Shown one piece after another: positions 8,789 to 17,250 of a DNA stretch of 64,000 nt. The position numbers and the translations under genes were made by a program. The stretch's first letter is position 1. Every line of letters begins with the position of its first letter. The notes beneath the pieces are model-generated. The model ran no database searches and was not told where the DNA came from. It worked only from the letters and a program-made list of their open reading frames with translations. Origin of the DNA: Mycobacterium syngnathidarum (GTDB lineage Bacteria; Actinomycetota; Actinomycetes; Mycobacteriales; Mycobacteriaceae); NCBI RefSeq assembly GCF_001942625.1, contig NZ_MLCL01000078.1, positions 62,001 through 126,000 of the forward strand, in the 5' to 3' direction.

Positions 8789-9586
8789 ATGAAGCTTCGG
8801 AACACCCGCGCTCTGGTCACCGGCGCGAGCCGCGGACTGGGCAAGAGCATCGCCGAGGTGCTGGCCGCACGAGGCGTCGATGTTGCCGTGGTGGCGCGCG
8901 ACGCCGAGTCTCTCAACCTGCTCGCCAAGCAGCTGGAAGGCAAGGCCTACCCGACCGACCTGTGTGAGCCGGAGGCCGTGGAAGGCCTCATCGACCGCAT
9001 CGAGGCCGACGGACCCATCGACATCGTGATCAACAACGCCGGTATCGACCACGTCGGCCGGTTCCACCAGGTCAGCCCGGAGCAGATTCGGAACCTGCTG
9101 CAAGTCAACCTCGCTGCGCCGATGGACATCTGCCGCCAGGTGATACCGCGGATGGTGCAGCGCGGTCGCGGCCACATCGTCAACGTGTCATCGATGGGCG
9201 CGATCTCGCAGGGGCCGGGACTGACCCTCTACGGCACGTCGAAGGCCGGATTGAGCCATTTCACCGCAGGCATTCGCGGCGAGTTGCGGGGCAAGCCGGT
9301 CGGCACCACGCTGGTGCAGATCGGCGAGGTCAAAACCGACATGATCGACCACATTCGCGCGTTCGGGCCGGCCAGGCGCACCATCGAGCGCTCGATCCGG
9401 TGGCGGATGATCCCGCGCGAGTCGCTGGAACCGGTGGACGTTTCCGTGGCCATCGCCGAGGCCATCGAGCACAACCGCCGCCACGTCATCCTGCCGCGCA
9501 ACATCGTTCCGATGGCGAAGTTCACCGAGTTCCCCCGCCGCATATCCGAACTCATGCTCACCGGCATCGACCAGGACAACGACTGA
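8789..9586 (+). CDS. Short-chain dehydrogenase/reductase
   Basis: A 265-residue classical SDR. The cofactor motif TGASRGLG is at residues 11-18, NNAG in the middle, the Ser of VNVSSMG and the catalytic YGTSK are present. The C-terminal part is extended with an Arg-rich, hydrophobic stretch (RNIVPMAKFTEFPRR) that could associate with membrane. AAAGG lies 7 nt before the ATG. It follows the lipO-like gene by 10 bp and overlaps the next SDR start by 1 bp (TGATG), so it belongs to the same operon. The substrate is unknown; a role in fatty or steroidal alcohol oxidation is plausible. Confidence 0.88.
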   Translation: MKLRNTRALVTGASRGLGKSIAEVLAARGVDVAVVARDAESLNLLAKQLEGKAYPTDLCEPEAVEGLIDRIEADGPIDIVINNAGIDHVGRFHQVSPEQIRNLLQVNLAAPMDICRQVIPRMVQRGRGHIVNVSSMGAISQGPGLTLYGTSKAGLSHFTAGIRGELRGKPVGTTLVQIGEVKTDMIDHIRAFGPARRTIERSIRWRMIPRESLEPVDVSVAIAEAIEHNRRHVILPRNIVPMAKFTEFPRRISELMLTGIDQDND

Positions 9587-10359
9587 TGGCCGGCGTCGAC
9601 CTGTCCGGCAAGGTCGCGATCGTCACCGGTGCCGCCCGCGGCCAGGGTGAAGCCGAAGCGCGGTTGTTCGCGGCCCTCGGTGCCCAGGTGGTGTTGACCG
9701 ACGTACTCGTCGAGGATGGTGAGCGGGTCGCCGCGTCCATCGGCCCCGCGGCCCGCTTTGTACGTCACGACGTCGGCAGCGAAAATGATTGGCGCACAAC
9801 GGTTGACACTGCCATGGCGGAGTTCGGCCGGATCGATGCGCTGGTCAACAACGCCGCGATCTGCAAGGTGGTGCCGCTTGCCGAGCAGGACCCCGCGGGG
9901 TTCGAGCAGATGCTGCGGGTCAACCTGATCGGCGCCTTCCTGGGCATGCAGGCCGTCACCGAACCGATGAAGGCCGGCGCAGGTGGGTCGATCGTCAACA
10001 TCTCGTCGCAGGCCGGCGTTCAAGGACTCGCCGGCTACACCGCCTACGGCGCCTCCAAGTGGGGTTTGCGCGGCATGTCGAAGGTGGCGGCGATCGAGCT
10101 GGGCCCCTTGGGCATCCGCGTGAACACGGTCTATCCGGGCATGATCGACACTCCGATGATCGCTCATCTGGAGGTGGAACGCGGTCTCGGGGGCCACCCC
10201 GGTGCCCCGCTCACCCGGGTCGGCACTCCCGAAGAGGTCGCCGAAGTCGTCGCATTCCTGGCCTCGGACGCGTCGTCGTACATCACCGGCGCGGACCTGA
10301 CCGTCGACGGCGGAGCCAGCGCCGGGCGGATCCCGGTGACACCGGTCCACGCCGACTGA
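9586..10359 (+). CDS. Short-chain dehydrogenase, 3-alpha/20-beta-hydroxysteroid dehydrogenase-like
   Basis: A 257-residue classical SDR with [20 protein letters not shown] and the catalytic YGASK. The Asp after beta-2 (VVLTDVL) predicts NAD rather than NADP. Its overall layout resembles the mycobacterial FabG3-type 20-beta-hydroxysteroid dehydrogenase (Rv2002), including the long C-terminal tail after the DGG motif. It starts at the ATG overlapping the upstream SDR stop and closes the fadD12-lipO-SDR-SDR operon. The steroid substrate is an inference from similarity. Confidence 0.88.
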   Translation: MAGVDLSGKVAIVTGAARGQGEAEARLFAALGAQVVLTDVLVEDGERVAASIGPAARFVRHDVGSENDWRTTVDTAMAEFGRIDALVNNAAICKVVPLAEQDPAGFEQMLRVNLIGAFLGMQAVTEPMKAGAGGSIVNISSQAGVQGLAGYTAYGASKWGLRGMSKVAAIELGPLGIRVNTVYPGMIDTPMIAHLEVERGLGGHPGAPLTRVGTPEEVAEVVAFLASDASSYITGADLTVDGGASAGRIPVTPVHAD

Positions 10360-10376
10360 GCGCAGTGCCCAAGCGT

Positions 10377-10404
10377 GCGGTGCCCTGCTGCTGCAGGGCA
10401 CCGC
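10377..10404. terminator. Bidirectional hairpin between convergent genes
   Basis: GCGGTGCCCTG and CAGGGCACCGC form a perfect 11-bp stem around a 6-nt loop. It lies between the convergent stops of the SDR (10359) and the alcohol dehydrogenase (10420). No T-run follows, which is common for mycobacterial hairpins. Confidence 0.55.
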
Positions 10405-10419
10405 GCACCCGCCACAACC

Positions 10420-11472
10420 TCACCGCCCGGGCAGCACCAGGATCTTGACGTGCGCCTCGGGGTCACGCAGTGCCTCGAAAGCGTCGTCGAGACCGTCGAG
10501 TCCGACCCGGCCCGTGATGATCGACTCGGCATCGATGTCGCCTGCCGCCAGCCGCGCCAGCACCTTCTCGTAGGCCTGGTCGTAGGGTCCGTGGCCGAAG
10601 TTGATTGCGATCTGCCGCATCTGGGCCACCACCGGGATGATGGTCTCCTCGGCGAACGGCGAGGCCACCACCTGGATGCGCGAACCCCACGGCAGGGTAT
10701 GGGTCAGCGTGTTCAAGGTGCCCACCCGGCCGCTGCACTCGTAGGCGATCAGGAGGCCGCCACCGGTCTTGCCGCTGCCCAGCAGCTCGTTGTACAGCGC
10801 GATCGGATCCTGATCGTCGGGGTCGACCACGATGTCGGCGCCCATCTTGGCGGCCAGCTCACGGCGTTTGGGTGACGGCTCTGAGGCGATGACGGTGTGC
10901 GCGCCTGCCGCCTTCGCGGCCAGGATCGTGCCCAGCCCGATCGATCCGCACCCGATCACCAGCGCTGTGTCTGCAGGCGTGAGGCCGGACTGCTGCATGT
11001 GCATCTCACCGACATGGAGTGGCTCGGCCAGCGCGGCGTGCTCCAGGGACAGGCCGTCGGGCACGTGCCGGACCCAGAAGGCATCGACGAGGATGAATTC
11101 GCCGAAGGCCCCGTGATATCGGTTCGAGTAGCCGATGATCGTCGGCAGTCCGGTGTCTTGCTCGGTGGTGATGCCAAGCCCGGTGACCCGGTCGCCTTCA
11201 GCGAAATCCTCGACGCCCGGACCGGTTTCGACGACGGTGCCGGCCCACTCGTGGCCGAGTACCACCGGGCGGCCGGCGTCGAACACCGCGAACGGGTAGC
11301 CCGCACCGACGGCCACTTCCACGAACCGGCACGGGTCCTTCGACATGCTCAGATCACTGCCGCAGATGCCGCAGACCGCGACCTTGATGCGCAGTTGGCC
11401 CGGTCCGGTCACCGGCGGTTCGGTCACGTCGGCGACGGTGAACTGACCCTCGAAGTACTCCGCAGCACGCAT
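10420..11472 (-). CDS. Zinc-family medium-chain alcohol dehydrogenase
   Basis: A 350-residue medium-chain dehydrogenase. The catalytic zinc site is recognisable in VAVCGICGSDL and GHEWAG, and the NAD-binding Rossmann motif is GCGSIGLG. The stretch after GDRVTG, where most zinc ADHs carry the four-Cys structural zinc lobe, has no cysteines, so only the catalytic zinc is expected. The ATG start overlaps the stop of the luciferase-like gene by 1 bp (TGATG), so the two are translationally coupled. The pair suggests oxidation of an alcohol made by, or feeding, the flavin monooxygenase. Confidence 0.88.
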   Translation of the reverse strand: MRAAEYFEGQFTVADVTEPPVTGPGQLRIKVAVCGICGSDLSMSKDPCRFVEVAVGAGYPFAVFDAGRPVVLGHEWAGTVVETGPGVEDFAEGDRVTGLGITTEQDTGLPTIIGYSNRYHGAFGEFILVDAFWVRHVPDGLSLEHAALAEPLHVGEMHMQQSGLTPADTALVIGCGSIGLGTILAAKAAGAHTVIASEPSPKRRELAAKMGADIVVDPDDQDPIALYNELLGSGKTGGGLLIAYECSGRVGTLNTLTHTLPWGSRIQVVASPFAEETIIPVVAQMRQIAINFGHGPYDQAYEKVLARLAAGDIDAESIITGRVGLDGLDDAFEALRDPEAHVKILVLPGR

Positions 11473-12668
11473 CAGGCCTCCTGCCCGGCGAGCTGCTCGG
11501 CAGGCCGGCCGTAATAGTCGGTGTGCGCCTTGGTGATCGCACCGATGAGGCCGCCGAGTAGATACTGGCTGTTGTCCTCGGCGAATTGCAGGCTGGCTTG
11601 GCGGCCGACGTTGCGTTTCTTGAAGTGCGGCACGACTTCGGAGGCGAACAGTTCGTAGCTACGCAAGGTCTCCTCCCAGCCGGCCATGTCAACGTGCAGG
11701 ATCAGCAGGGTGCCGAATCCGCCGGTCTTCTCGATGAGCCGCTCGATCTGCGCGATCGCATCCTCGGGGGTGCCGATGATCACCTGGCCGAACTCGCCCA
11801 GGTTGTCGGTGCGCCACTGGTTGATGATGCCCTCGGGAGTCTGCGCCCACTCGGGGTTGATGCCCTGCTGCCGGTTGACGTATTCGGCGATGGCATGGAT
11901 CCGGCGACTGACGGCGCGTTCGGCCTCGGCCCGGGTCTCGGCGATGAACATCGGATTGACCAGGCGCCAGGTGGAGCGGTCGGCCTGATGGCCGTGTTCG
12001 GCCGAAACCTGTTCGTAGACACCCCAGTTTCGGTCGAGCACGTCGAATCCCGTCGGCGAGCTGGCCGCAAGTGACAGCAGTGACAACCCGTGCGTGCCGG
12101 CCAGGACCGAGCCGTTCGGTGAGATGGTCGATGCAGTCGCGACCTCGATACCTGCCGGATCGTAGGTGGGCAATTGGGCGCGGGCATCACGCAGGGTGAA
12201 CCAGTCGGTCTCCATGTTGACGACTTCGCCACGCAGCAGCCGAAGGACAGCCTCCAGCGCCTCGCCCTGCATCCGGCGCTGGTCGAGGGGATCGATTCCC
12301 ATCATGTGCGCGTCCAGCGGGATCTTGCCCGGCCCGGTGCCCACGATCAGCCGACCTCGGGTCTGCAGATCGAGTTGGGTGATGCGGTCGGTCGTGACCA
12401 GCGGATGGTGGTACGGCAACGACATCACGCCGGTGCCGAACCGGATCCGTTCGGTGCGCTCGGCCGCCGCGGCGATGAACACATCTGGCGCCGGGACGAT
12501 TTCGGATCCGGTCGAATGGTGCTCGCCCATCCAGGCCTCGTCGAATCCGAGATGGTCGAGGTGGCACATCAGGTCGATGTCGCGGCGCAGCTGCAGCGCT
12601 GGGTCGGCGTTGAGGGGGTGATAGGGGGCCAGGAACGCCCCGAACTTGATCGAGCTCGAATTCCACAT
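11472..12668 (-). CDS. LLM-class flavin-dependent monooxygenase (luciferase-like)
   Basis: A luciferase-like TIM-barrel flavin monooxygenase of about 398 residues. IKFGAFLAPYHPL, DEAWMGEHH, RIRFGTGVMSLPYHHP and GRLIVGTGPG are typical of the alkanal/limonene monooxygenase group, which uses FMNH2 from a separate reductase. The frame is open to an ATG at 12713, but that start falls inside a palindrome, so I prefer the ATG at 12668 (MWNSSSIKFG). It is downstream of a TetR gene on the same strand and coupled to the zinc alcohol dehydrogenase. The substrate is unknown. Confidence 0.85.
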   Translation of the reverse strand: MWNSSSIKFGAFLAPYHPLNADPALQLRRDIDLMCHLDHLGFDEAWMGEHHSTGSEIVPAPDVFIAAAAERTERIRFGTGVMSLPYHHPLVTTDRITQLDLQTRGRLIVGTGPGKIPLDAHMMGIDPLDQRRMQGEALEAVLRLLRGEVVNMETDWFTLRDARAQLPTYDPAGIEVATASTISPNGSVLAGTHGLSLLSLAASSPTGFDVLDRNWGVYEQVSAEHGHQADRSTWRLVNPMFIAETRAEAERAVSRRIHAIAEYVNRQQGINPEWAQTPEGIINQWRTDNLGEFGQVIIGTPEDAIAQIERLIEKTGGFGTLLILHVDMAGWEETLRSYELFASEVVPHFKKRNVGRQASLQFAEDNSQYLLGGLIGAITKAHTDYYGRPAEQLAGQEA

Positions 12669-12696
12669 GCCGGGGACGCTATCTGGATCGAATGAT

Positions 12697-12712
12697 TGGA
12701 TCAAGTGATCCA
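12697..12712. promoter_or_regulatory. Perfect palindrome upstream of the LLM monooxygenase gene
   Basis: TGGATCA-AG-TGATCCA is a perfect 7-bp inverted repeat with a 2-bp spacer. It lies between the TetR stop (12756) and the preferred monooxygenase start (12668). It is a likely operator, most simply for the adjacent TetR protein. Confidence 0.55.
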
Positions 12713-12755
12713 TAAATTAGGCCTGCAAAGGCTCCCGCTGGGTGGGACGGATCCG

Positions 12756-13394
12756 TCAGGAACCGAGCAGGCGATCGACCCCGCCGACGACGAAACGCAC
12801 CAGGTCGTCGTAGAAGTCACGTAGTTCGGTCTCGTCCAGCCGGCTGCCGTTACGGCGCCATTCGTCGGCTCGGCTCAGCGCCTGGATGAAGTTCATGATC
12901 GAGATCGCCCAGCGCAGTTCCAGACGCGCCGGATCGGAGCCGGGAAAGGCCCGCTGCACCTGGGCGAAAAGTTCGTCGGGCAGATGCTGCTCGGTGTCCA
13001 GCAGAACCGGATTGTCCTCTTGCGAGATCTGCGCGATGATCTTGATCCAGCGCATGCCGCGAACCCGGTGACGCAGTAGCAGTTTCAGATACGGCTCGGT
13101 GACCGCGCGGACCAGGGCGTCGGGTCCCGGCGCGACCGGATCGGCCGCGAGCACCGCCACGTTGGCCGCGATCTCGTCGCGCACCGGTGCGCCGATGTCG
13201 GTGAGCACCGCCCGCAACAGCTCGTCTTTGGATCCGAAGTGATAGTGCACCGAGGCCGCGCCCAGGCCCGCGGCGGCGTTGACTGCCCGCACCGACACCG
13301 CATCCACACCTTGGGCGGCGAACAATCGTTCGGCAGCCTTCACCAGGCGCAGCCGGGTGGCCGCGCCCTGCCGATTCTGGGCTGCGCCGGACAC
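12756..13394 (-). CDS. TetR-family transcriptional regulator
   Basis: A 212-residue TetR-type repressor. The N-terminal HTH is clear (AAERLFAAQGVDAVSVRAVNAAAGLGAASVHYHFGSKDEL, about residues 20-59), followed by an all-helical ligand domain. It is read from a GTG at 13394. It lies directly upstream of, and on the same strand as, the LLM monooxygenase and alcohol dehydrogenase. The palindrome in the gap after it is the obvious candidate target. The ligand is unknown. Confidence 0.88.
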   Translation of the reverse strand: MSGAAQNRQGAATRLRLVKAAERLFAAQGVDAVSVRAVNAAAGLGAASVHYHFGSKDELLRAVLTDIGAPVRDEIAANVAVLAADPVAPGPDALVRAVTEPYLKLLLRHRVRGMRWIKIIAQISQEDNPVLLDTEQHLPDELFAQVQRAFPGSDPARLELRWAISIMNFIQALSRADEWRRNGSRLDETELRDFYDDLVRFVVGGVDRLLGS

Positions 13395-13437
13395 CTGACG
13401 AGCATGTCACGCGCCGCGCCGGCTGCCGACCTGCGCT

Positions 13438-13812
13438 CTACCCCGACGGCGTGTCGCCGACCAGCGGCGCGAACCGGCCCTGATCGTCGGGCACATAGGG
13501 CGCGGTGGCCGTCACAGCGGTCAGCGGCAGCGGGCCGTACAGATGCGGGAAGAGCATCGCGTCGGGATCCGTCGGGACCCCCGGCTCCCAGCGCACCGGA
13601 TCGGTCAGCTTTTCCGGGTCGATGTGCAACAGAACCAGGTCGCCACGTCCGGAGTAGAGCCGGTTGGCCGGCAGATGCACCTGTTCGGGAGCCGAGAGGT
13701 GGACGAAGCCCTGCACACCGAGCGAGTCCGGACGATGTTCGCCGCTACGCTGGGCCCGGCGCCAGTCCTCGACGCTGCACAGGTGAACCAGGACACGCGG
13801 CGACGGGTGCAT
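13438..13812 (-). CDS. DUF952 family protein
   Basis: A 124-residue protein with the DUF952 pattern: VLVHLCSVEDWRRAQ, GFVHLSAPEQV, DLVLLHIDPEKL and FPHLYGPLPL. The family resembles a small glutathione-S-transferase/ADP-ribosyl-type fold, but its function is not established. I take the ATG at 13812 (MHPSPRV); the longer reading adds 15 residues that are not family-like. It is divergent from a small zinc-ribbon protein gene. Confidence 0.8.
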   Translation of the reverse strand: MHPSPRVLVHLCSVEDWRRAQRSGEHRPDSLGVQGFVHLSAPEQVHLPANRLYSGRGDLVLLHIDPEKLTDPVRWEPGVPTDPDAMLFPHLYGPLPLTAVTATAPYVPDDQGRFAPLVGDTPSG

Positions 13813-13971
13813 ACCGTCAGCTTGCCGGTCCAGCAACGCTGCGGCCAAGTGAGACACGACACACCGGTGAACCCTTGGGGAACAAGGCCGGAATCCAAAA
13901 CGTCTGACAGAGTAGACATACGCAATCGAGGCGCCTTTGCCGAGATGCGCAGAGCAGAAGACGGAGGAGCC

Positions 13972-14163
13972 ATGAACGCAACTCTGACAAGCCCGGAGCT
14001 AACCAGAGCCGATCGCTGCGATCGCTGCGGCGCGGCCGCACGCGTGCGCGCGAAGCTGCCCTCAGGGGCCGAGCTGCTCTTCTGCCAGCACCATGCCAAC
14101 GAGCACGAAGCCAAGCTGGTCGAGCTGGCCGCGGTGTTGGAAACCAGCACGGCAGAGGTCTAA
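13972..14163 (+). CDS. Small zinc-ribbon-like protein (63 aa), DUF7455-like
   Basis: A 63-residue protein. CDRC, then CQHH (CxxC...CxxH spacing in RCDRCGAAARV and LFCQHHANEHE), suggests one bound zinc. A clear ACGGAGGAG lies just before the ATG at 13972. Similar short proteins are found beside sigA/sigB in many actinobacteria, but no function is known to me. The ~160 bp upstream, shared with the divergent DUF952 gene, shows no clear palindrome. Confidence 0.8.
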   Translation: MNATLTSPELTRADRCDRCGAAARVRAKLPSGAELLFCQHHANEHEAKLVELAAVLETSTAEV

Positions 14164-14246
14164 CGGCTGCTGTCGCGCACCCTTCACGGCCTCCGACACC
14201 ACCCGCCTGGGCAGGAGCACGTTTCGTCAGTAATGCTTGACTGGTC

Positions 14247-15251
14247 ATGACTGGCCAGCCGCTTCCAGTACCACCATCACGCCACCACATCTGGCATATC
14301 ACTCGACGCACATTGTCGAAGAGCTGGGACGACTCCATCTTCTCGGAGTCGGCACAGGCGGCGTTCTGGTGCGCGTTGTCATTGCCTCCCCTACTACTGG
14401 GGATGCTCGGCAGCCTGGCCTACATCGCACCGTTGTTCGGGCCGGACACTCTGCCGACGATCCAGGATCAACTGATCAACGCGGCGAACAGCTTCTTTTC
14501 ACCCAACGTCGTCAACGAGATCATCGAGCCGACGATCCGCGACATCGTCAGGGGTGCCCGGGGCGAGGTGGTGTCGGTGGGCTTCGTGATCTCGTTGTGG
14601 GCCGGCTCGTCGGCGGTCTCGGCGTTCGTGGACTCGATCGTGGAAGCCCACGGCCAAACACCGTTACGGCATCCGGTGCGCCAGCGTTTCTATGCGCTCG
14701 GGCTCTACGTGATCATGCTGGTGTTCGCGATCGCGGTCGCGCCGCTGGTGGCGCTGGGGCCCCGGGCGGTCGCCGAGCACATTCCGGACAGCTGGGACAA
14801 CGTACTGCGCTACGGCTACTACCCGGCGCTGTTCCTGGCGGTTTTCGTCGGGGTGACCATCCTCTACCGGGTCTCGCTGCCGGCACCGATCCCGACCCAC
14901 CGCCTGGTGCTCGGAGCGGTCCTGGCCACCGTGGTGTTCCTGGTCGCCACCTTCGGGCTGCGGATCTACCTGACCTGGATCACCAGCACCGGCTACACCT
15001 ACGGTGCACTGGCAACACCGATCGCTTTCCTGCTGTTCGCGTTCTTCCTGGGTTTTGCCGTCATGTTCGGCGCCGAACTCAATGCGGCCATACAAGAGGA
15101 GTGGCCCGCGGCGGACACCCACACCAGGAGACTGCGGGAATGGCTTGAGTACAAAGCCCTCAACGCCGGCTTCAGCGGCGGCGCCCCGGCACCGGCCGAA
15201 AGCCGTGTGCCCGAGCACGTCGAACCGCCGGTACCGCCACCTACTTCTTGA
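14247..15251 (+). CDS. YihY/BrkB family inner-membrane protein
   Basis: A 334-residue membrane protein of the YihY/virulence-factor BrkB family (formerly called RNase BN). Six hydrophobic segments are visible, the first near residues 41-62 (FWCALSLPPLLLGMLGSLAY) and the last in YGALATPIAFLLFAFFLGFAVMFGAELNAA. The family signature near the C-terminus, FGAELNA, is present. It matches Rv2707 by position. The last 11 bp overlap the convergent DUF3039 gene. Transport or envelope function is not proven for the family. Confidence 0.88.
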   Translation: MTGQPLPVPPSRHHIWHITRRTLSKSWDDSIFSESAQAAFWCALSLPPLLLGMLGSLAYIAPLFGPDTLPTIQDQLINAANSFFSPNVVNEIIEPTIRDIVRGARGEVVSVGFVISLWAGSSAVSAFVDSIVEAHGQTPLRHPVRQRFYALGLYVIMLVFAIAVAPLVALGPRAVAEHIPDSWDNVLRYGYYPALFLAVFVGVTILYRVSLPAPIPTHRLVLGAVLATVVFLVATFGLRIYLTWITSTGYTYGALATPIAFLLFAFFLGFAVMFGAELNAAIQEEWPAADTHTRRLREWLEYKALNAGFSGGAPAPAESRVPEHVEPPVPPPTS

Positions 15252-15477
15252 GCTGCTCGTAGATCTTCTTGCAGTCCGGGCACACCGGAGAACCCGGCTT
15301 GGGCGACTTGGTCACCGGAAACACCTCGCCGCACAGCGCGACGACATGCGTGCCCATGACGGCGCTTTCGGCGATCTTGTCCTTCTTGACGTAATGGAAG
15401 AACTTGGGGGTGTCGTCGTCGGTCCCGTCGTCGACGCGTTCGTCGGTGTCCGGGCGCTCGATGGTCTGGGTCTGCAT
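15241..15477 (-). CDS. DUF3039 family protein
   Basis: A 78-residue protein with the DUF3039 pattern: TPKFFHYVKKDKIAESAVMGTHVVALCGEVFPVTKSP followed by CPDCKKIYEQL. One Cys in ALCGEVF and the CPDC pair could bind zinc. It matches Rv2708c in the sigB neighbourhood. The sequence CACAAT ends 6 nt before the ATG, so the mRNA may be leaderless. Confidence 0.85.
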   Translation of the reverse strand: MQTQTIERPDTDERVDDGTDDDTPKFFHYVKKDKIAESAVMGTHVVALCGEVFPVTKSPKPGSPVCPDCKKIYEQLKK

Positions 15478-15554
15478 GTTCTCATTGTGCCTGGGTGCGG
15501 GCCATAGGGAAATCCACCTGCCACCACCGGCGCCAGGTGTGGAACAGTAGAGGC

Positions 15555-15983
15555 ATGAAACAAAGCCACGAGCTGAGTTTCGACGGCGATTTCGGCGACG
15601 ATTTCGGCAAGGAAGCCCGCCCGGTTCTCATCACCAAAGCCGCACCCGCATACGAAGTGCAGCATCGCCAACGTGTCCGCAAGTACCTGACGTTGATGGC
15701 CTTCCGTATTCCGGCGCTCATCCTGGCGGCCGTCGCCTACAACATCTGGCAGAACGGCCTCATCTCGCTCGCGATCATCGTGGCGTCGATACCGCTGCCC
15801 TGGATGGCGGTTCTGATCGCCAACGACCGTCCCCCGCGTAGCGCCGAGGAACCGCGACGCTACGCCGGCCGCGGCGAGCGGATACCCCTGTTCCCCACCG
15901 CGGAGCGCCCGGCGTTACAGAAGGAGCCGAACGTGGCACCGCAACCGGAGTCAGCGCGGCCGGGCGATGATGCTCCCAGCTGA
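15555..15983 (+). CDS. DUF3099 membrane protein
   Basis: A 142-residue protein with two close hydrophobic segments (AFRIPALILAAVAYNIW and ISLAIIVASIPLPWMAVLIA, about residues 49-90) between an acidic N-terminus and a Pro/Arg-rich tail. This is the DUF3099 layout, and the position matches Rv2709 just upstream of sigB. The start MKQSHELSF at 15555 is chosen because the upstream reading is unlike the family. Function unknown. Confidence 0.82.
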   Translation: MKQSHELSFDGDFGDDFGKEARPVLITKAAPAYEVQHRQRVRKYLTLMAFRIPALILAAVAYNIWQNGLISLAIIVASIPLPWMAVLIANDRPPRSAEEPRRYAGRGERIPLFPTAERPALQKEPNVAPQPESARPGDDAPS

Positions 15984-16067
15984 GCGGCTTCTTTAGCCAT
16001 TCTTAGGACATTCTCAGGTCGGTCCGGAAAAACTGCAGCTCAACGGGCATGAATCTCCAGATCGGCG

Positions 16068-16093
16068 GGAACTCTCATGGGGTCTACCACGTT
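16068..16093 (+). promoter_or_regulatory. Sigma-E/sigma-H-type promoter of sigB
   Basis: GGAAC (16068-16072) is followed after exactly 17 bp by CGTT (16090-16093). This is the pattern recognised by mycobacterial ECF sigma factors E, H and L, which are known to drive sigB. The predicted transcript start is near 16100, about 30 nt before the sigB ATG. Confidence 0.8.
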
Positions 16094-16130
16094 GTACTTC
16101 ATGACAGTTCGAGCCGATCAGGAGGCCGTC

Positions 16131-17090
16131 ATGGCAAATGCCACCACAAGCCGCGTCGACAGTGATCTGGACGCCCAGAGCCCTGCCGCCGACCTCGTGC
16201 GCGTGTATCTGAACGGCATCGGCAAAACGGCGTTGCTCAACGCCGCCGATGAGGTAGAGCTCGCAAAGCGCATCGAGGCAGGCTTGTACGCCCAGCACAT
16301 GCTGGACACCAAGAAGCGTCTCGGCGAGAACCGCAAACGCGACCTGGCCGCCGTCGTCCGCGATGGTGAGGCCGCCCGCAGGCACCTGCTGGAAGCCAAC
16401 CTGCGCCTGGTCGTCTCACTGGCCAAGCGCTACACCGGCCGCGGCATGCCGCTGCTGGACCTGATCCAGGAAGGCAACCTGGGCCTGATCCGCGCGATGG
16501 AGAAGTTCGACTACACCAAGGGCTTCAAGTTCTCCACGTACGCCACGTGGTGGATCCGCCAGGCCATCACCCGAGGGATGGCGGACCAGAGCCGCACCAT
16601 CCGCCTGCCCGTCCATCTGGTCGAGCAGGTCAACAAGCTGGCCCGGATCAAGCGTGAGATGCACCAGCACCTGGGCCGCGAGGCCACCGACGAGGAACTG
16701 GCCGAAGAGTCCGGTATTCCGGTCGAGAAGATCAACGATCTGCTGGAGCACAGCCGCGACCCGGTGAGCCTGGACATGCCGGTCGGCACCGACGAGGAAG
16801 CCCCGCTCGGCGACTTCATCGAGGATTCCGAGGCGATGTCGGCCGAGAACGCCGTCATCTCCGAGCTGTTGCACACCGACATCCGCCACGTGCTGGCCAC
16901 GCTCGACGAGCGCGAGCAGCAGGTGATCCGGTTGCGGTTCGGCCTCGACGACGGCCAGCCCCGCACCCTGGACCAGATCGGCAAGCTGTTCGGCCTGTCC
17001 CGCGAGCGTGTCCGCCAGATCGAGCGTGAGGTGATGGCCAAGCTCCGCAACGGCGAGCGTGCCGATCGGCTCCGCTCCTACGCCAGCTAG
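16131..17090 (+). CDS. sigB: RNA polymerase sigma factor SigB
   Basis: A 319-residue group 2 sigma-70 factor, the principal-like sigma for stress and stationary phase. Region 1.2 ([16 protein letters not shown]), region 2 ([40 protein letters not shown], then [11 protein letters not shown] for -10 recognition), region 3 and region 4.2 ([19 protein letters not shown]) are intact and near-identical to M. tuberculosis SigB as I recall it. GGAGG at 16121-16125 sets the ATG at 16131; ATGs at 16080 and 16101 lie in the leader. ideR follows 160 bp downstream, after a strong hairpin. Confidence 0.97.
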   Translation: MANATTSRVDSDLDAQSPAADLVRVYLNGIGKTALLNAADEVELAKRIEAGLYAQHMLDTKKRLGENRKRDLAAVVRDGEAARRHLLEANLRLVVSLAKRYTGRGMPLLDLIQEGNLGLIRAMEKFDYTKGFKFSTYATWWIRQAITRGMADQSRTIRLPVHLVEQVNKLARIKREMHQHLGREATDEELAEESGIPVEKINDLLEHSRDPVSLDMPVGTDEEAPLGDFIEDSEAMSAENAVISELLHTDIRHVLATLDEREQQVIRLRFGLDDGQPRTLDQIGKLFGLSRERVRQIEREVMAKLRNGERADRLRSYAS

Positions 17091-17100
17091 TCCTCCTGTC

Positions 17101-17133
17101 GATGTGCCCCGCCGGTTTCCGGCGGGGCACATC
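17101..17133 (+). terminator. Strong hairpin after sigB
   Basis: A perfect 15-bp GC-rich stem (GATGTGCCCCGCCGG and its complement) closes around a 3-nt TTT loop, 10 bp after the sigB stop. A short T-rich stretch follows at 17147-17152. It probably ends the sigB transcript and separates it from ideR. Confidence 0.75.
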
Positions 17134-17213
17134 GCTGTGGCCTGGAGTTTTACCTCGCGGTGTGAGGTGCCCGACGCCCCGATGTTGCGCCGCAGTTCAA
17201 GAGCCGGAAACGG

Positions 17214-17219
17214 TAGACT
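17214..17219 (+). promoter_or_regulatory. Candidate -10 element of ideR
   Basis: TAGACT (TANNNT) lies 32 bp before the ideR ATG, after the sigB terminator. A matching -35 is not convincing. It would give a short leader of about 25 nt. Confidence 0.4.
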
Positions 17220-17250
17220 GTGCGGTGACGTTTGGGCTGGGAAGGCGCGC

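Noticed and set aside
17190..17250. IdeR iron box in front of ideR
   Set aside because: No 19-bp TTAGGTTAGGCTAACCTAA-like palindrome could be found.
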